From NCBI GenBank assembly GCA_023423695.1, contig JAFAFA010000155.1, positions 124,001-188,000 of the forward strand: a stretch of 64,000 nt of DNA. The letters are read 5' to 3'. The DNA comes from Pseudomonadota bacterium. GTDB taxonomy: Bacteria > Pseudomonadota > Alphaproteobacteria > Azospirillales > Azospirillaceae. The position numbers were made by a program, and so were the translations under genes. The notes beneath the pieces were generated by a model that was given only the letters and a program-made list of their open reading frames with translations, was not told the origin of the DNA and ran no database searches. This document shows, piece after piece, positions 1-8,794 of this stretch; position 1 is the first letter of the stretch, and every line of letters starts with the position of its first letter.

Positions 1-438
1 GGCGTGACGGGGCAGGAAATCGGCGACGGGACGACCGCTCTCCCGCCCCTGCAGCACACCGTCACGGCTCACGAGCGACTCCCGCGCCAAGTCGGCGGCG
101 GAGTCGTGGCAGCGACCGCACCGCTCCTTGAAGCGGGGCGCCGTGCTGGCTTGGGCGAGCAGCATCCCGTACATCGGTTGCACGAGATTCGGCGGCAGAT
201 GGTGATTTCCCAGGAAGACGAGCAGGTCGTCCTTGTGATGGCCGCCTTGGAGCCTGCCGTCCTCCACCGTCAGAAACCGTTGGGCGAAAGGACCGGCGTG
301 GGCATGGCAGTCCCCGCAGGTCTGTTCCCAGAATCGGTGCAGGTCCGTCGCCTCGCCCGCCGATGCCGGGAGGAGCAACGGAACCGCCGAGACCAGAAGC
401 CTCGCTCCCAGGGTGAAGCCGGTTATGCGCCGAGCCAT
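1..438 (-). CDS. Diheme c-type cytochrome, partial (3' end outside window)
   Basis: The minus frame is open from an ATG at 438 to the window edge, giving 146 codons without a stop. It starts with a signal-peptide-like segment (MARRITGF, then a hydrophobic stretch ending near PASAGEA). Two heme-binding CxxCH motifs follow: CGDCH near residue 47 and CGRCH near residue 107. It is therefore an exported cytochrome c, probably periplasmic. It overlaps the thioredoxin-fold gene upstream by 16 bases and is the last visible gene of the arsR-permease-thioredoxin operon, so it may exchange electrons with that redox module. That role is inference. The C-terminus is missing, so the subfamily cannot be named. 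Confidence 0.8.
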   Translation of the reverse strand, partial: MARRITGFTLGARLLVSAVPLLLPASAGEATDLHRFWEQTCGDCHAHAGPFAQRFLTVEDGRLQGGHHKDDLLVFLGNHHLPPNLVQPMYGMLLAQASTAPRFKERCGRCHDSAADLARESLVSRDGVLQGRESGRPVADFLPRHA

Positions 439-659
439 TTCGCAACATCCTCCGCTTTCGGCAGACCGCCCGCATGGACCACCTTCCCGTCGATGACGAT
501 GCCCGGTGTCGCGACGATGCCGTACCCGGCGATGACCGCATAGTCGGTCACCTTCTCCACATGGACGGGGACGCCCAGCCGTTCGGCTTCCGCCCGCACC
601 ATGTCTTCGGTCGTCTGGCAGCGTTTGCAGCCGGGTCCGAGAACCTTCACGTCCTTCAT
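423..659 (-). CDS. Small thioredoxin-fold redox-active disulfide protein
   Basis: This is a 78-residue cytoplasmic protein starting MKDVKV, with the motif GPGCKRC near its N-terminus and a TPGIV segment that looks like the thioredoxin cis-Pro loop. It fits the Thioredoxin_3 (redox-active disulfide protein 2) family. An in-frame start 11 codons upstream exists, but its extension looks like non-coding sequence, so the ATG at 659 is preferred. Proteins of this family commonly follow a DUF318/ArsP permease gene, as here, and probably cycle a disulfide on the permease or its substrate. The partner is inferred from gene order only. Confidence 0.8.
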   Translation of the reverse strand: MKDVKVLGPGCKRCQTTEDMVRAEAERLGVPVHVEKVTDYAVIAGYGIVATPGIVIDGKVVHAGGLPKAEDVAKWLGA

Positions 660-675
660 GGTTTTGTTCCTTCTC

Positions 676-1740
676 TCAGGCGAACAGGGCATTGAACAGG
701 AAGCCGACGGCGAGGATGCCGAGCCCGACGACGCCGACGAACACGGCGATCAGGCGCAGCGACAGGACCTTGCGCAGGATGATCATCTCCGGCAGGGACA
801 GCGCGATCACCGACATCATGAAGGCCAGCACGGTGCCGAGCGCCGCGCCCTTGCCGATCAGCGCCTCGACGACCGGGATGATCCCGGCGGCGTTCGAGTA
901 CATTGGAATGCCCATCAGGACGGCGGCCGGAACCGACCACCACGCATCCCGCCCCATGATGGCGGACAGCAGATCGGCGGGCACATAGCCGTGGATGAAG
1001 GCCCCGGCCGCGATCCCGGCGACGATCCAGAGCCACACCTTGCCGACGATGTCCTTGACCGCGTCGATGCCCGCCTGGATGCGATCGACGATGGAGAGCT
1101 CGACGACCGGCAGATCGACGGCGCCGGAGCGGATGTCGCGCACCCACTCCTCCAGCCAACCGTCCAGATGCAGGCGGCCGATGACCCAGCCGGCCAGGAT
1201 GGCGACGGCGAGTCCGAAGACGAGATAGGTGAGCGCCACCTTCCAGCCGAGCAGCGCGAACAGCAGGCCGAGCGCCACCTCGTTGACCATCGGCGCGGCG
1301 ATCAGGAACGAGAAGGTGACCCCCAGCGGCACGCCGGCCGAAACGAATCCGATGAACAGCGGAACCGCGGAGCACGAACAGAAGGGGGTGACGATGCCGA
1401 GGCCCGCCGCGGCGACGTTGCCGACCCCCTCGCGCCGTCCGGCCAGCAAGGCCCGCGTGCGCTCCGGCGAGAAGAAGCTGCGCACCACGCCCATGGCGAA
1501 CACGACCAGCGTCAGCAGCATCAGAACCTTGGGCGTGTCGTAGATGAAGAAGCGGATGGCGTCTTCCAGGTGGCTGCCGCGCTCCAGCGGCAATTGCGAC
1601 ACGACCCAGGTCGAGACGGGCACGAGCAGGCCGTAAAGCACGAACCAGAGCACAATGACAGCCGCCGTGGCGGCGCTCCAAAGCCAGGGGTTCGGCGGTG
1701 GCGATCCCGCTTGCGGGACCAGGGAGGTCTCGGTGCTCAT
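676..1740 (-). CDS. DUF318/ArsP_1-type permease (putative metal or metalloid efflux)
   Basis: This is a 354-residue integral membrane protein with about eight to ten hydrophobic segments. It carries the family hallmarks TPFCSCSAVPLF and GIPMYSNAAGIIPV, then an SLPEMIIL stretch. The longer open frame upstream lies inside the arsR gene. The real start is the ATG at 1740, which overlaps the arsR stop as ATGA, so the two are translationally coupled. Family members export organoarsenicals or divalent metals. The substrate here is unknown, but control by an ArsR protein and pairing with a CxxC protein suggest a thiophilic metal or metalloid. Confidence 0.85.
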   Translation of the reverse strand: MSTETSLVPQAGSPPPNPWLWSAATAAVIVLWFVLYGLLVPVSTWVVSQLPLERGSHLEDAIRFFIYDTPKVLMLLTLVVFAMGVVRSFFSPERTRALLAGRREGVGNVAAAGLGIVTPFCSCSAVPLFIGFVSAGVPLGVTFSFLIAAPMVNEVALGLLFALLGWKVALTYLVFGLAVAILAGWVIGRLHLDGWLEEWVRDIRSGAVDLPVVELSIVDRIQAGIDAVKDIVGKVWLWIVAGIAAGAFIHGYVPADLLSAIMGRDAWWSVPAAVLMGIPMYSNAAGIIPVVEALIGKGAALGTVLAFMMSVIALSLPEMIILRKVLSLRLIAVFVGVVGLGILAVGFLFNALFA

Positions 1741-2039
1741 GCCGCTTCCTTCCGTTCTGCGGCCATCGCAATGATCACGGCGTCGATGATGGCGACGATC
1801 CGGGGACTGAGCGCCGGGTTGCGGCGATACCGGACCCATTGGGCGTCGCGACGATCGACGACGAGCCCGGCGCTCTTGAGAGCGGCCATGTGGCGGGACA
1901 TCCGCGATTGCGTGGCCGCGAGGCGGTCCATCAGTTCGCACACGCAGTGTTCCTGCCCATCCCACAACAGGCGCAAGGCGCCGAGGCGGGTCGGGTCGGA
2001 GAGGACGGACATCAGAGAGGTCACCGCGTCCGCACCCAT
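1737..2039 (-). CDS. ArsR/SmtB-family metalloregulator
   Basis: This is a 100-residue winged-helix repressor. It has the ArsR pattern with a cysteine pair before the recognition helix (EHCVCELMDRL), an SRMSRHMAALKSAGLV recognition region and a VDRRDAQWVRYRR wing. The Cys-x-Cys is where arsenite or antimonite binds in classical ArsR. It is first in the operon with the permease, the thioredoxin-fold protein and the cytochrome, so it probably represses them until metal binds. The metal cannot be deduced from the sequence. Confidence 0.88.
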   Translation of the reverse strand: MGADAVTSLMSVLSDPTRLGALRLLWDGQEHCVCELMDRLAATQSRMSRHMAALKSAGLVVDRRDAQWVRYRRNPALSPRIVAIIDAVIIAMAAERKEAA

Positions 2040-2051
2040 GCTTTCCCCCGC

Positions 2052-2071
2052 TTATGCTAATAGGCGCATTA
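2052..2071. promoter_or_regulatory. Candidate ArsR operator upstream of arsR
   Basis: An AT-rich imperfect inverted repeat (TTATGC, 8 bases, GCATTA) lies 13 bases before the arsR start, the usual place for an autoregulatory ArsR/SmtB site. The match rests on symmetry and position only. No core promoter is obvious. Confidence 0.4.
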
Positions 2072-2297
2072 TCGCGCCCAGTAGCCTGCCTGCGTCAATG
2101 TAACGACGGTGGGGCATCCTGTCGCAGAGCGCCGACCAGGGCAGCGTGGTGTTCGGACGGCACCGCTCGACCGTGGTCACAGACATCACGACACGCGGTA
2201 TTTTCCATCGATTCGCGGGTCGCCAATTCCACATCCCCGCACCATATGGCGGAGCGGAGCCTGGACCGGAGACTGGCGGTAGGCACGCCGGGTTTGG

Positions 2298-2762
2298 TCA
2301 CGTCATGACCGCTTCCGACGCTGCCTCGGCGCGTTGGCGCGGGGTCATGTCCGAGGAGGTCGGGTCGAGCCGCCCGAAATCGCCGCGCAGGCCCTTGAGC
2401 GCGTAGCGCTCGCGGTTGATCTCAGCGGTGGTGCGGATGCCCAAGCGCCGGAACACCGGAACCGGCGGGCACCAGCCCTGGAGTGCGTGCTGGAGCAGGA
2501 AGCCAGTCACCGCCGCGGGCAGGATCAGGAACCGGCGATCCACGAAGGCTCCCAGCAGCGTGCCCGTCAGCGCAAGCGTCGCCGCGTTCGCCTCGAGCGT
2601 GCGTTCGATGTCCCACTCGCGGTCGAGTTCGTCGAGACGGCGGTCAATCTTCTCAGGATGCTCCGCATGGTAGCGGATACTCTCCGTGATCTCGGCGGCC
2701 AAGCGGCGGTTCTGTTCCGCTGACGTAGCGTTCTCCACGCGCGAAGCGGTTGCGGGCAGCAT
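2298..2762 (-). CDS. YgaP-like (DUF2892) inner-membrane protein
   Basis: This is a 154-residue protein starting MLPATASRVE behind a strong Shine-Dalgarno (AGGAGGGAACC). The first 60 residues are polar and helical. A DUF2892-type core follows (EANAATLALTGTLLGAF, then LILPAAVTGFLLQHALQGW and PPVPVFRRLGIR), with two membrane spans and the conserved PxxPxxRRLG end. DUF2892 domains often accompany rhodanese or sulfur-handling proteins, which suits a position just downstream of the sox locus. A short relic of a paralogue lies at 19894-19968. The molecular function is unknown. Confidence 0.75.
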   Translation of the reverse strand: MLPATASRVENATSAEQNRRLAAEITESIRYHAEHPEKIDRRLDELDREWDIERTLEANAATLALTGTLLGAFVDRRFLILPAAVTGFLLQHALQGWCPPVPVFRRLGIRTTAEINRERYALKGLRGDFGRLDPTSSDMTPRQRAEAASEAVMT

Positions 2763-2895
2763 GGTTCCCTCCTCTGTCGGTTCCGGTGAACGGCGCCCCA
2801 TTCAGGAGCGCCGCCGTGCTGCCCCGCAAACATTAGGAAGACGTGATGAGTTCCCGAAGGTCCTGGCTCGGCATGCGCATGACCGTTCCGAGCTG

Positions 2896-3906
2896 TCAGA
2901 AGTCGGCCTGTTCCGCCTCCAGATAAGCGAGGCTGATGTATTTGCCGATGTTGCTGTCCCACCCCTTGGTCTCGGCGGCGCGGGAGGCTACGCGCGGGTC
3001 GGCCAGCACGGCGGCCCTTGCCTGCTCAATGGGCTGCCCGGCCTTCACGGCGGCGGCGCAGGTCTCATAGATGCCTTCGAACAGCGCGCGCTGCCATGCC
3101 GGCACGCCGGTGCCGGGCACGCCATGGGCCGGCAGCCAGATACGCGTGTCGCTGTCGGCCCGCAGCCTATCCATCGTCTCGAAGGTGCCGAGGTAGGAGC
3201 CGTCGTCCATGTTGGCGATGCGGCGGTCCATCATCACGTCGCCGACGCACATGACGCCGTCCTCCACCACCGCGACCGACAGGTCGGATGGCGTATGGGC
3301 GGTGCCGTAATGGTGCAGGCGTAGCCGGACGTCGCCCAGCGAAAGCTCGTCGCCATGGGCGGCGTCGCGGTTGGGGGCGACGATCCGCGTCCCGGCCGAC
3401 GCCTGCGCCGTCCATTTGACCATCGAGCTTTGCCAGAAGCTGCCCTGCACGCCTGAGATCGCTTCGCGCGTGCGGGGCAGGGCGTAGCGGGGCAAATCCT
3501 CGCCGAACGCCTCGGCGAAGGCATGGTTTCCCAGCCAGTGATCGCCATGATAATGCGTGTTGACGATGGCGACGACCGGCTTGGCCGTCAGCGTCCGCAG
3601 CATCCGGATCGCCATCTCGCCGATCTGCAGCGAGGCGCCGCTGTCGACGACGATCACGCCGTCGCGGCCGATGACGAAGGTGATGTTCGCCATCATCCCC
3701 TGGTTCTGCGGCGTCGGGAAGCCGTCGGGGGACTGGATGATCCAGACGTGTTGGCTGATCTGGACCGGCGGCATGTCGGGCACCGGCGGTCCCTTGACGA
3801 AGGACTCCACCCCGGCGGCGAAGGCGCGGATCGCGCTCAGGCCCGGCACCGCGGCCAGGAGTGCCGCACCGGCGGTCAGAAGGCGGCGGCGGGGCAGGCG
3901 AAGCAT
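2896..3906 (-). CDS. soxH: SoxH-like MBL-fold zinc metallohydrolase, exported
   Basis: This is a 336-residue metallo-beta-lactamase-fold protein with an arginine-rich, Tat-like leader (RLPRRRLLTAGAAL). The metal-binding motif THYHGDHW is present, with later ligands in GTAHTPSD, VGDVMMD and LPAHG. It resembles SoxH and the quinoprotein relay metallohydrolases found at the ends of sox clusters. It is the last gene of the run that begins at soxC, 19 bases after the YeeE transporter. SoxH is not essential for thiosulfate oxidation in the organisms studied, and its substrate is unsettled, so only the fold and location are secure. Confidence 0.8.
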   Translation of the reverse strand: MLRLPRRRLLTAGAALLAAVPGLSAIRAFAAGVESFVKGPPVPDMPPVQISQHVWIIQSPDGFPTPQNQGMMANITFVIGRDGVIVVDSGASLQIGEMAIRMLRTLTAKPVVAIVNTHYHGDHWLGNHAFAEAFGEDLPRYALPRTREAISGVQGSFWQSSMVKWTAQASAGTRIVAPNRDAAHGDELSLGDVRLRLHHYGTAHTPSDLSVAVVEDGVMCVGDVMMDRRIANMDDGSYLGTFETMDRLRADSDTRIWLPAHGVPGTGVPAWQRALFEGIYETCAAAVKAGQPIEQARAAVLADPRVASRAAETKGWDSNIGKYISLAYLEAEQADF

Positions 3907-3925
3907 GCGGGGTCTCCTGTGAACG

Positions 3926-5026
3926 TCACTGTGCAGCGACGGGAGGAATTGCGGCGATGGCGGCGGCGCGCGCCCTCGCCGGGCGGTCGATGGCGAGATC
4001 GGTCAGCACGGCACCGATCCACATCGACCACAGCACCAGCCACGCCGTCGCCGTGAAGATGGAGGCGCCGGACACGCCGGCCCCGACTGCGCAGCCGCCG
4101 GCCAGCACGCTGCCGAAGCCCATCATGCAGCCGCCGATGATGTAGCGCCGCATGGTGGAGCCGTCGTTGAACCCCTCCAGCTTCAGGTCGCGCCCGGCCA
4201 GTCCAGCGAGGAAGGCGCCCAGCGCCACGCCGGGGATCAGCCCGGTGTCGAAGCCCCAGCGGGTGCCCGGCGGCGACAGCACCAGCATCAGGAAATCGGC
4301 CGAGGGCGCGGTAAAGCTTAGGGAATGGACGGTCACCGGATCGAAGGCGGAGGATGCGGCCCGCCATGTGAACCACCAAGCGGCGGCGACGGTCGCACCG
4401 ACGCCGGCGGCGCCGAGCCAGGACCAGCCCGACAGGGTGTTGCGCCGCGCGATCATCACGCCCGCCGCGAACCAGCCCATGCCGAACAGCATCGCCCCGC
4501 CATGCCCGATGCCGGCCAGCGCCAGCAGGTCGCGCTGCTGGCCGGAAATCACCCACCAGCTGTTGACTGCCTCGCGCAGCGGCGACAGGACGCCGCGCAT
4601 CGCCGCCTGGGCGACCACCGCGAACACCAGCCCGGACAGCAGCGCCCGCAGGTTGCCGGTGGCCGACAGCACCAGCATGCGGCTGGCGCAGGCCCGCGTC
4701 AGCGTCATGCCGCAGCCGAACATCAGCCCGCCGATCACCGCGCCCGACAGGCTGCCGGGGTTGTTGAGCTGGCGGACGCTGCCGGTATCGAAAACGCCAA
4801 GCAGGATCAGCCCCTGCGTCGCCATCAGCGCGGTGGAGAAGGCGAGCAGCCAGACCGCCAGCCGTCCGCCCAGCCGGCCATGCGCCACCTCCAGCGTCGA
4901 GGCGCGCAGGCAGAAGCGGGACCGCTGCGCCACCACGCCGAACAGCGTGCCGATCAGCAGTCCGCCCAGCGCCATGAAGCTGTCCTCGCCCAGGCTTTCC
5001 ATCAGGGCGTCGACGGTGAAACCCAT
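3926..5026 (-). CDS. YeeE/YedE-family (SoxT/TsuA-like) sulfur-compound transporter
   Basis: This is a 366-residue membrane protein with about nine to ten helices and two internally related halves. It has the cysteine-glycine motifs of the family: RSRFCLRAS near residue 40, FGCGMTLTRACASR near 105 and GGCAVGAGVSG near 310. Family members import thiosulfate (TsuA) or move sulfur compounds for sox systems (SoxT). It sits between dsrE and the SoxH-like gene, 13 bases after dsrE. It probably moves thiosulfate or a sulfur intermediate across the inner membrane. Confidence 0.85.
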   Translation of the reverse strand: MGFTVDALMESLGEDSFMALGGLLIGTLFGVVAQRSRFCLRASTLEVAHGRLGGRLAVWLLAFSTALMATQGLILLGVFDTGSVRQLNNPGSLSGAVIGGLMFGCGMTLTRACASRMLVLSATGNLRALLSGLVFAVVAQAAMRGVLSPLREAVNSWWVISGQQRDLLALAGIGHGGAMLFGMGWFAAGVMIARRNTLSGWSWLGAAGVGATVAAAWWFTWRAASSAFDPVTVHSLSFTAPSADFLMLVLSPPGTRWGFDTGLIPGVALGAFLAGLAGRDLKLEGFNDGSTMRRYIIGGCMMGFGSVLAGGCAVGAGVSGASIFTATAWLVLWSMWIGAVLTDLAIDRPARARAAAIAAIPPVAAQ

Positions 5027-5039
5027 GGCCGTCGCCTTC

Positions 5040-5468
5040 TCAGGGCTTGATGTAGGCGTAATGGTCGCGTGCCTGCAGTTCGGTGATGCGGACGACGCCG
5101 GAGGGCGTGAACTCCGCCTCCATCACGAACTGATCCTTGGTCAGGTTGCGCCGCTTCATGGTGATCTCGCACACCTCAAAACGGACGCCGCGGCCCTTCA
5201 GGTCGGAGATCAGCGGGCCGTAATCAATGTTGTTCTTGGCGTCCTTGGCGCCTTCCATCAGCAGATCGACACCTTCGGCATGGGTGACCACGCGGATTTC
5301 GGTCTTCGGCGCGACGTCCAGATGGTTGCGGATGTTGCGCAGCGCCTTGGTGCCCTGCTCGGCGGCATTGTCTATGTGGTAGACGACCTTGTCCTGGGCC
5401 AGCGCCGGGGCGGCGCCGGTCAGGGCGAACAGCATCAGCAGGGGAGCCAGGAGACGACGAACGCTCAT
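5040..5468 (-). CDS. Exported DsrE/DsrF-like protein
   Basis: This is a 142-residue protein with a signal peptide (LLAPLLMLFALTGAAPALAQ) followed by a DsrE-like fold: VVYHIDNAAEQG, RVVTHAEGVDLL and FEVCEITMKRR, with a single cysteine at the typical place. Periplasmic DsrE-like proteins are often encoded with soxB or soxYZ and are presumed sulfur carriers. It is co-directional with soxB and starts 54 bases after the soxB stop. Confidence 0.8.
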   Translation of the reverse strand: MSVRRLLAPLLMLFALTGAAPALAQDKVVYHIDNAAEQGTKALRNIRNHLDVAPKTEIRVVTHAEGVDLLMEGAKDAKNNIDYGPLISDLKGRGVRFEVCEITMKRRNLTKDQFVMEAEFTPSGVVRITELQARDHYAYIKP

Positions 5469-5522
5469 GGTCTGAGCCTTTCCGGTTTGGAGCTTGCCCC
5501 AGTTGGCGGGCAGAATATTGGG

Positions 5523-7259
5523 TCAGGCGTCGAGGCCGGGGTTGCCGTTCACGCCCTTCAGGGTCGGCAGATTCAGCTGCGGCGGCGCCACCGTCTTGCG
5601 GGCGCGGAGGTTGCGGGCAACGAGGTCCCAGATCGGCTCGCCGCCGGCGGCCTTCGCCTCTTCCGCCACGGGGGCCCAGCCGGCGACCTTGTAGGTCTTC
5701 GACCCCTCCAGTGGCTTGCCGTTCAGCGTCATGTCCTGGATGCGCCGGCCGGCCGGGGCGGCCGGGTCGCAGGCGTAGGACAGGCCGCCGACGCGCACCA
5801 TGTCGCCGCCCTGCTGGTAATAGGGATCGGGGTTGAACAGGTTGTCGCAGACATCCTCCAGCACCGTCTTGATCTGCTCGCCGCTCATCTGGGTCAGCGT
5901 GACGTAGGGATAGGTGATGGCGGTCTGGTCCAGCAGGTTTTCCATGGTGATGGGCTGGCCGGGCAGCAGCGTGGTGCCCCAGCGGAAACCGGGAGAGAAG
6001 GCGATCTCCGCATCCTTTTCGGCCATCAGCGCGTCGAGGATCAGCTGGTCGAAGCTGCCGTTGAAATTGCCGCGCCGGTACAGCGTGCCCTCCGTCACCG
6101 CCAGCGTCTCGCCCAGCTTGGCCTCGTAGGGCGCGCGGACGCGGGTGATCAGCGCCTCCATCTCCGGATCGGCGGGCAGCAGGTTGGCGAAGACCGGCAT
6201 CAGCCGGTAACGGAAGTCGGCGACCCGTCCGCCCGTTACCTGGAGGTCGAGCACGCCCAGGAACTTGCCGTTCGACCCGGCATTGGTGACCAGAGTCTTG
6301 CCGCCAGGGTTGGCGACGATGCTGGGCGCCGGCATGCCGTCATGGGTGTGGCCGCCGAGGATGGCGTCGATGCCGCGGACGCGCGACGCCATCTTCAGAT
6401 CGACGTCCATACCGTTGTGCGACAGCACGACGACCACCGCGGCGCCAGCGGCGCGGGCAGCGTCGACCGTCGCCTGCATCTCCTCCTCGCGGATGCCGAA
6501 GGTCCAGTCGGCCACCATGTAGCGCGGGTTGGCGATCGGCGTGTATGGGAAAGCCTGCCCGATCACCGCCACCGGGATGCCGTTGATGGTCCGCAGGCTG
6601 TAGGGCTTGAACACGTCGTCGCCGAAATCGGCGGTCTTGATGTTCTGGGCGACGATCTCGATGTGGCCGGCGAAGTCCTTCTCGGCGATCTCCTGCACGC
6701 GCTCCTGGCCGTAGGTGCATTCCCAATGCAGCGTCATGATGTCGACGCCCAGCAGCTTGGCGGCCTCCACCATGTCCTGGCCCTGGGTCCACAGCGCGGT
6801 GCCCGACCCCTGCCAGGTGTCGCCGCCGTCGAGCAGCAGGGCGCCCGGCCGGATGGCCCGCACCCGCTTGACCAGCGTCGCCAGATGGGCGAAGCCGCCG
6901 ACCTTGCCGTACAGCCCGGCCAGCCGTTCGAAGTCCAGGCAGGTGAAGGCATGCGCCTCGCGGCTGCCGGCGGCGAGCTTGAAATGCTCCAGCAGCCGGC
7001 TGCCCACCAGATGCGGCGGCCGGCCGGACATCTCGCCGACGCCGAGATTGACGCTCGGCTCGCGGAAATGGATCGGCTTCAGCTGGGCGTGGCAGTCGGT
7101 GATGTGCATGAGCGAGACGTTGCCGAAGGCAGGCGCGTCATAGACCGCGTCCGCGGCTCCCTGGGCCGCAGCCTCCGCGCGGGCCAGACCGGCGCCGGGC
7201 AGCAGCAGGCCGGCGGCGTTGGCGGCGGCCAGGACGGTGAGGAACTCGCGGCGGTTCAT
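5523..7259 (-). CDS. soxB: SoxB thiosulfohydrolase
   Basis: This is a 578-residue 5'-nucleotidase-like di-manganese enzyme that hydrolyses the sulfate group from sulfane sulfur bound to the SoxY cysteine. A Tat leader is present (MNRREFLTVL). Metal motifs appear in order: HITDCHAQ near 52, GGDTWQGSGT near 165, LSHNGMDVD and GGHTHDGM. The C-terminal nucleotidase domain includes the QTAITYPYV segment typical of SoxB. Length matches known SoxB. Its start overlaps the soxX stop as ATGA. Confidence 0.97.
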   Translation of the reverse strand: MNRREFLTVLAAANAAGLLLPGAGLARAEAAAQGAADAVYDAPAFGNVSLMHITDCHAQLKPIHFREPSVNLGVGEMSGRPPHLVGSRLLEHFKLAAGSREAHAFTCLDFERLAGLYGKVGGFAHLATLVKRVRAIRPGALLLDGGDTWQGSGTALWTQGQDMVEAAKLLGVDIMTLHWECTYGQERVQEIAEKDFAGHIEIVAQNIKTADFGDDVFKPYSLRTINGIPVAVIGQAFPYTPIANPRYMVADWTFGIREEEMQATVDAARAAGAAVVVVLSHNGMDVDLKMASRVRGIDAILGGHTHDGMPAPSIVANPGGKTLVTNAGSNGKFLGVLDLQVTGGRVADFRYRLMPVFANLLPADPEMEALITRVRAPYEAKLGETLAVTEGTLYRRGNFNGSFDQLILDALMAEKDAEIAFSPGFRWGTTLLPGQPITMENLLDQTAITYPYVTLTQMSGEQIKTVLEDVCDNLFNPDPYYQQGGDMVRVGGLSYACDPAAPAGRRIQDMTLNGKPLEGSKTYKVAGWAPVAEEAKAAGGEPIWDLVARNLRARKTVAPPQLNLPTLKGVNGNPGLDA

Positions 7260-7921
7260 TGGGCAGGCCCCGATTTGGAATTCACGGGAGAGTTCGGGTC
7301 GAACAGCAGGGCCATCAGATGCTTGATCTGCGTCTCCCCCAGGATGCCCATATGGCCGGCGCGCGGCATGTTGGAGCAGGCGTTGGCCGATTTGGCGTTG
7401 TAGATCTTGGCCCAGGCCGCCTTCATCGTCTCCTCGTCCCGGCCGCGTAGCGCGCCGTACTGCAGCAGGCTGGGGCCGATGGTGCCGTAGGAGATCTCGG
7501 TCGGGCTGAGCTGGTGGCAGTTGTAGCAGTTGCCGCCGTTGGGAGTGTCAGACTTGTCGGTCCAGGTGTTGCCCCGGCCGCTCTGGGCGATCTTCTCGCC
7601 CTCCTTCCAGTCACCCAGCCATTTGCCGTCGGACGGCCATTTGACGGTCGCCAGGTTGGCGGCCTCGATCTGCCGGCGCCGTTCGGCGGCGGCCGGGCCA
7701 GCGGCGGCCTCGGGATCGGAGCAGAAGGCCTGCGTTTCGTCCTGGGTCAGGCGATCGACCTTGGCGATGCCCTTGTCCTTGAAGCTGGCGGCCAGCATGC
7801 GGGTGAAGGCGGCATCGTCGGCCCCCGGTCCCCAGGACGGCGCGACCTTGGTCTCGGAGAGGGCGGGACCGGCCAGCAGCAGGACGGCAAGGAAGGCGGC
7901 ATGTTTCATGGCGTGTTTCAT
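7256..7921 (-). CDS. soxX: SoxX, monoheme cytochrome subunit of SoxAX
   Basis: This is a 221-residue periplasmic cytochrome. After the signal peptide (FLAVLLLAGPALS) there is an extended alpha-helical insertion, then CYNCH (C132-H136) and an MPRAGHMGIL segment supplying the likely methionine heme ligand. It pairs with SoxA to link thiosulfate to SoxY oxidatively. The frame stays open upstream into soxA. The first ATG at 7921 is chosen because GGAGG lies five bases before it; a second ATG is four codons in. It lies 11 bases after soxA. Confidence 0.94.
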   Translation of the reverse strand: MKHAMKHAAFLAVLLLAGPALSETKVAPSWGPGADDAAFTRMLAASFKDKGIAKVDRLTQDETQAFCSDPEAAAGPAAAERRRQIEAANLATVKWPSDGKWLGDWKEGEKIAQSGRGNTWTDKSDTPNGGNCYNCHQLSPTEISYGTIGPSLLQYGALRGRDEETMKAAWAKIYNAKSANACSNMPRAGHMGILGETQIKHLMALLFDPNSPVNSKSGPAQ

Positions 7922-7932
7922 GACGGCCTCCC

Positions 7933-8748
7933 TCAGCGCTTGATTCCGGGTGTCTTCATGGTCTCCCCGCTGGCGTTGGCCGCCATGAACATCGACAGCG
8001 CGATGGTCGCGTCGGAGGTGTAGACCGGTTCGGGGAAACGCTGCTGGCGGAAGCAGTCGTTCAGCCGCCACTGCATCGACCACATCTGGCCGGAGCTGAC
8101 GCGGTAGGCCGGCCAGCTGCCCCAGCCGGCCGCGGCACCCTTCTGCCCCGGAATATAGGGCAGATCCTGCAGGCGGATGCGCGTGCCCTCCTGGCCGTGG
8201 CAGGTGGCGCAGGAGAAGTCGTAGGGGCCGCCCTGATAGTAGAACATCCGCTTGCCCAGGTCGTACATCGCCTGTTCCTTGGGATGGCTGGGCTTTACCG
8301 CGATGGGATCGTCCTTGGACTGACCGGAGACGTAGGCGGCGAGCGCGATCATCTCCTCCTTCGGAGGGGCGGTGAAGGAGGCCTCAACATAGGGCTTCGG
8401 GTCCTTGCCCTGCAGCGTTTCCATGCAGGTCAGCAGGCGCGATTCCAGGTCCTGGACGCGGTCGGTGTCGGCGAAGTAGCGCGGAAGCTGGGCATAGGCG
8501 CCCTTGACCACGCCGGGGCCGAGGCCGAGGTCGCATGTCTCCAGCGAGGCCTTCTTCGGGCCGGCCGGCGTCTTCCACAGCTCCTCGCCGCTCAGTTCGA
8601 ACAGTTCGGCGGGGTTGCCGTCCTGCAGGGCCTCGCGGTAGGCCTCGATGCCCTCCTGCGCCGCATCCTTCTGCTGGGCGTAGGCCGCCGTGGCGACGGC
8701 TGCCGACACCGCAAGGAACGCCGCAATCCCAACGCTTACCCGGTCCAT
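7933..8748 (-). CDS. soxA: SoxA, c-type cytochrome subunit of SoxAX
   Basis: This is a 271-residue exported protein that forms the SoxAX L-cysteine S-thiosulfotransferase. It has one canonical heme site, CATCH at C180-H184. The N-terminal domain keeps cysteines C72 and C108 but no CxxCH, so this is the single-heme SoxA type. The catalytic cysteine is C232 in RLNDCFRQQRFPEP. It is the fifth sox gene of the operon, between soxZ and soxX. Confidence 0.95.
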   Translation of the reverse strand: MDRVSVGIAAFLAVSAAVATAAYAQQKDAAQEGIEAYREALQDGNPAELFELSGEELWKTPAGPKKASLETCDLGLGPGVVKGAYAQLPRYFADTDRVQDLESRLLTCMETLQGKDPKPYVEASFTAPPKEEMIALAAYVSGQSKDDPIAVKPSHPKEQAMYDLGKRMFYYQGGPYDFSCATCHGQEGTRIRLQDLPYIPGQKGAAAGWGSWPAYRVSSGQMWSMQWRLNDCFRQQRFPEPVYTSDATIALSMFMAANASGETMKTPGIKR

Positions 8749-8794
8749 CTTTCCCCCCTCCCATCCTTGTTCTTGTCGGCCCGGAAGTACCGCG

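Noticed and set aside
601..2103. A 500-codon plus-strand frame across the permease and arsR genes
   Set aside because: It is antisense to clear family members and rich in Asp/His/Gln/Arg, a typical shadow.
4152..7403. A 1083-codon plus-strand frame
   Set aside because: It lies antisense to the YeeE transporter, dsrE and soxB, whose motifs are unmistakable. The frame is a high-GC codon shadow with no recognisable domain.
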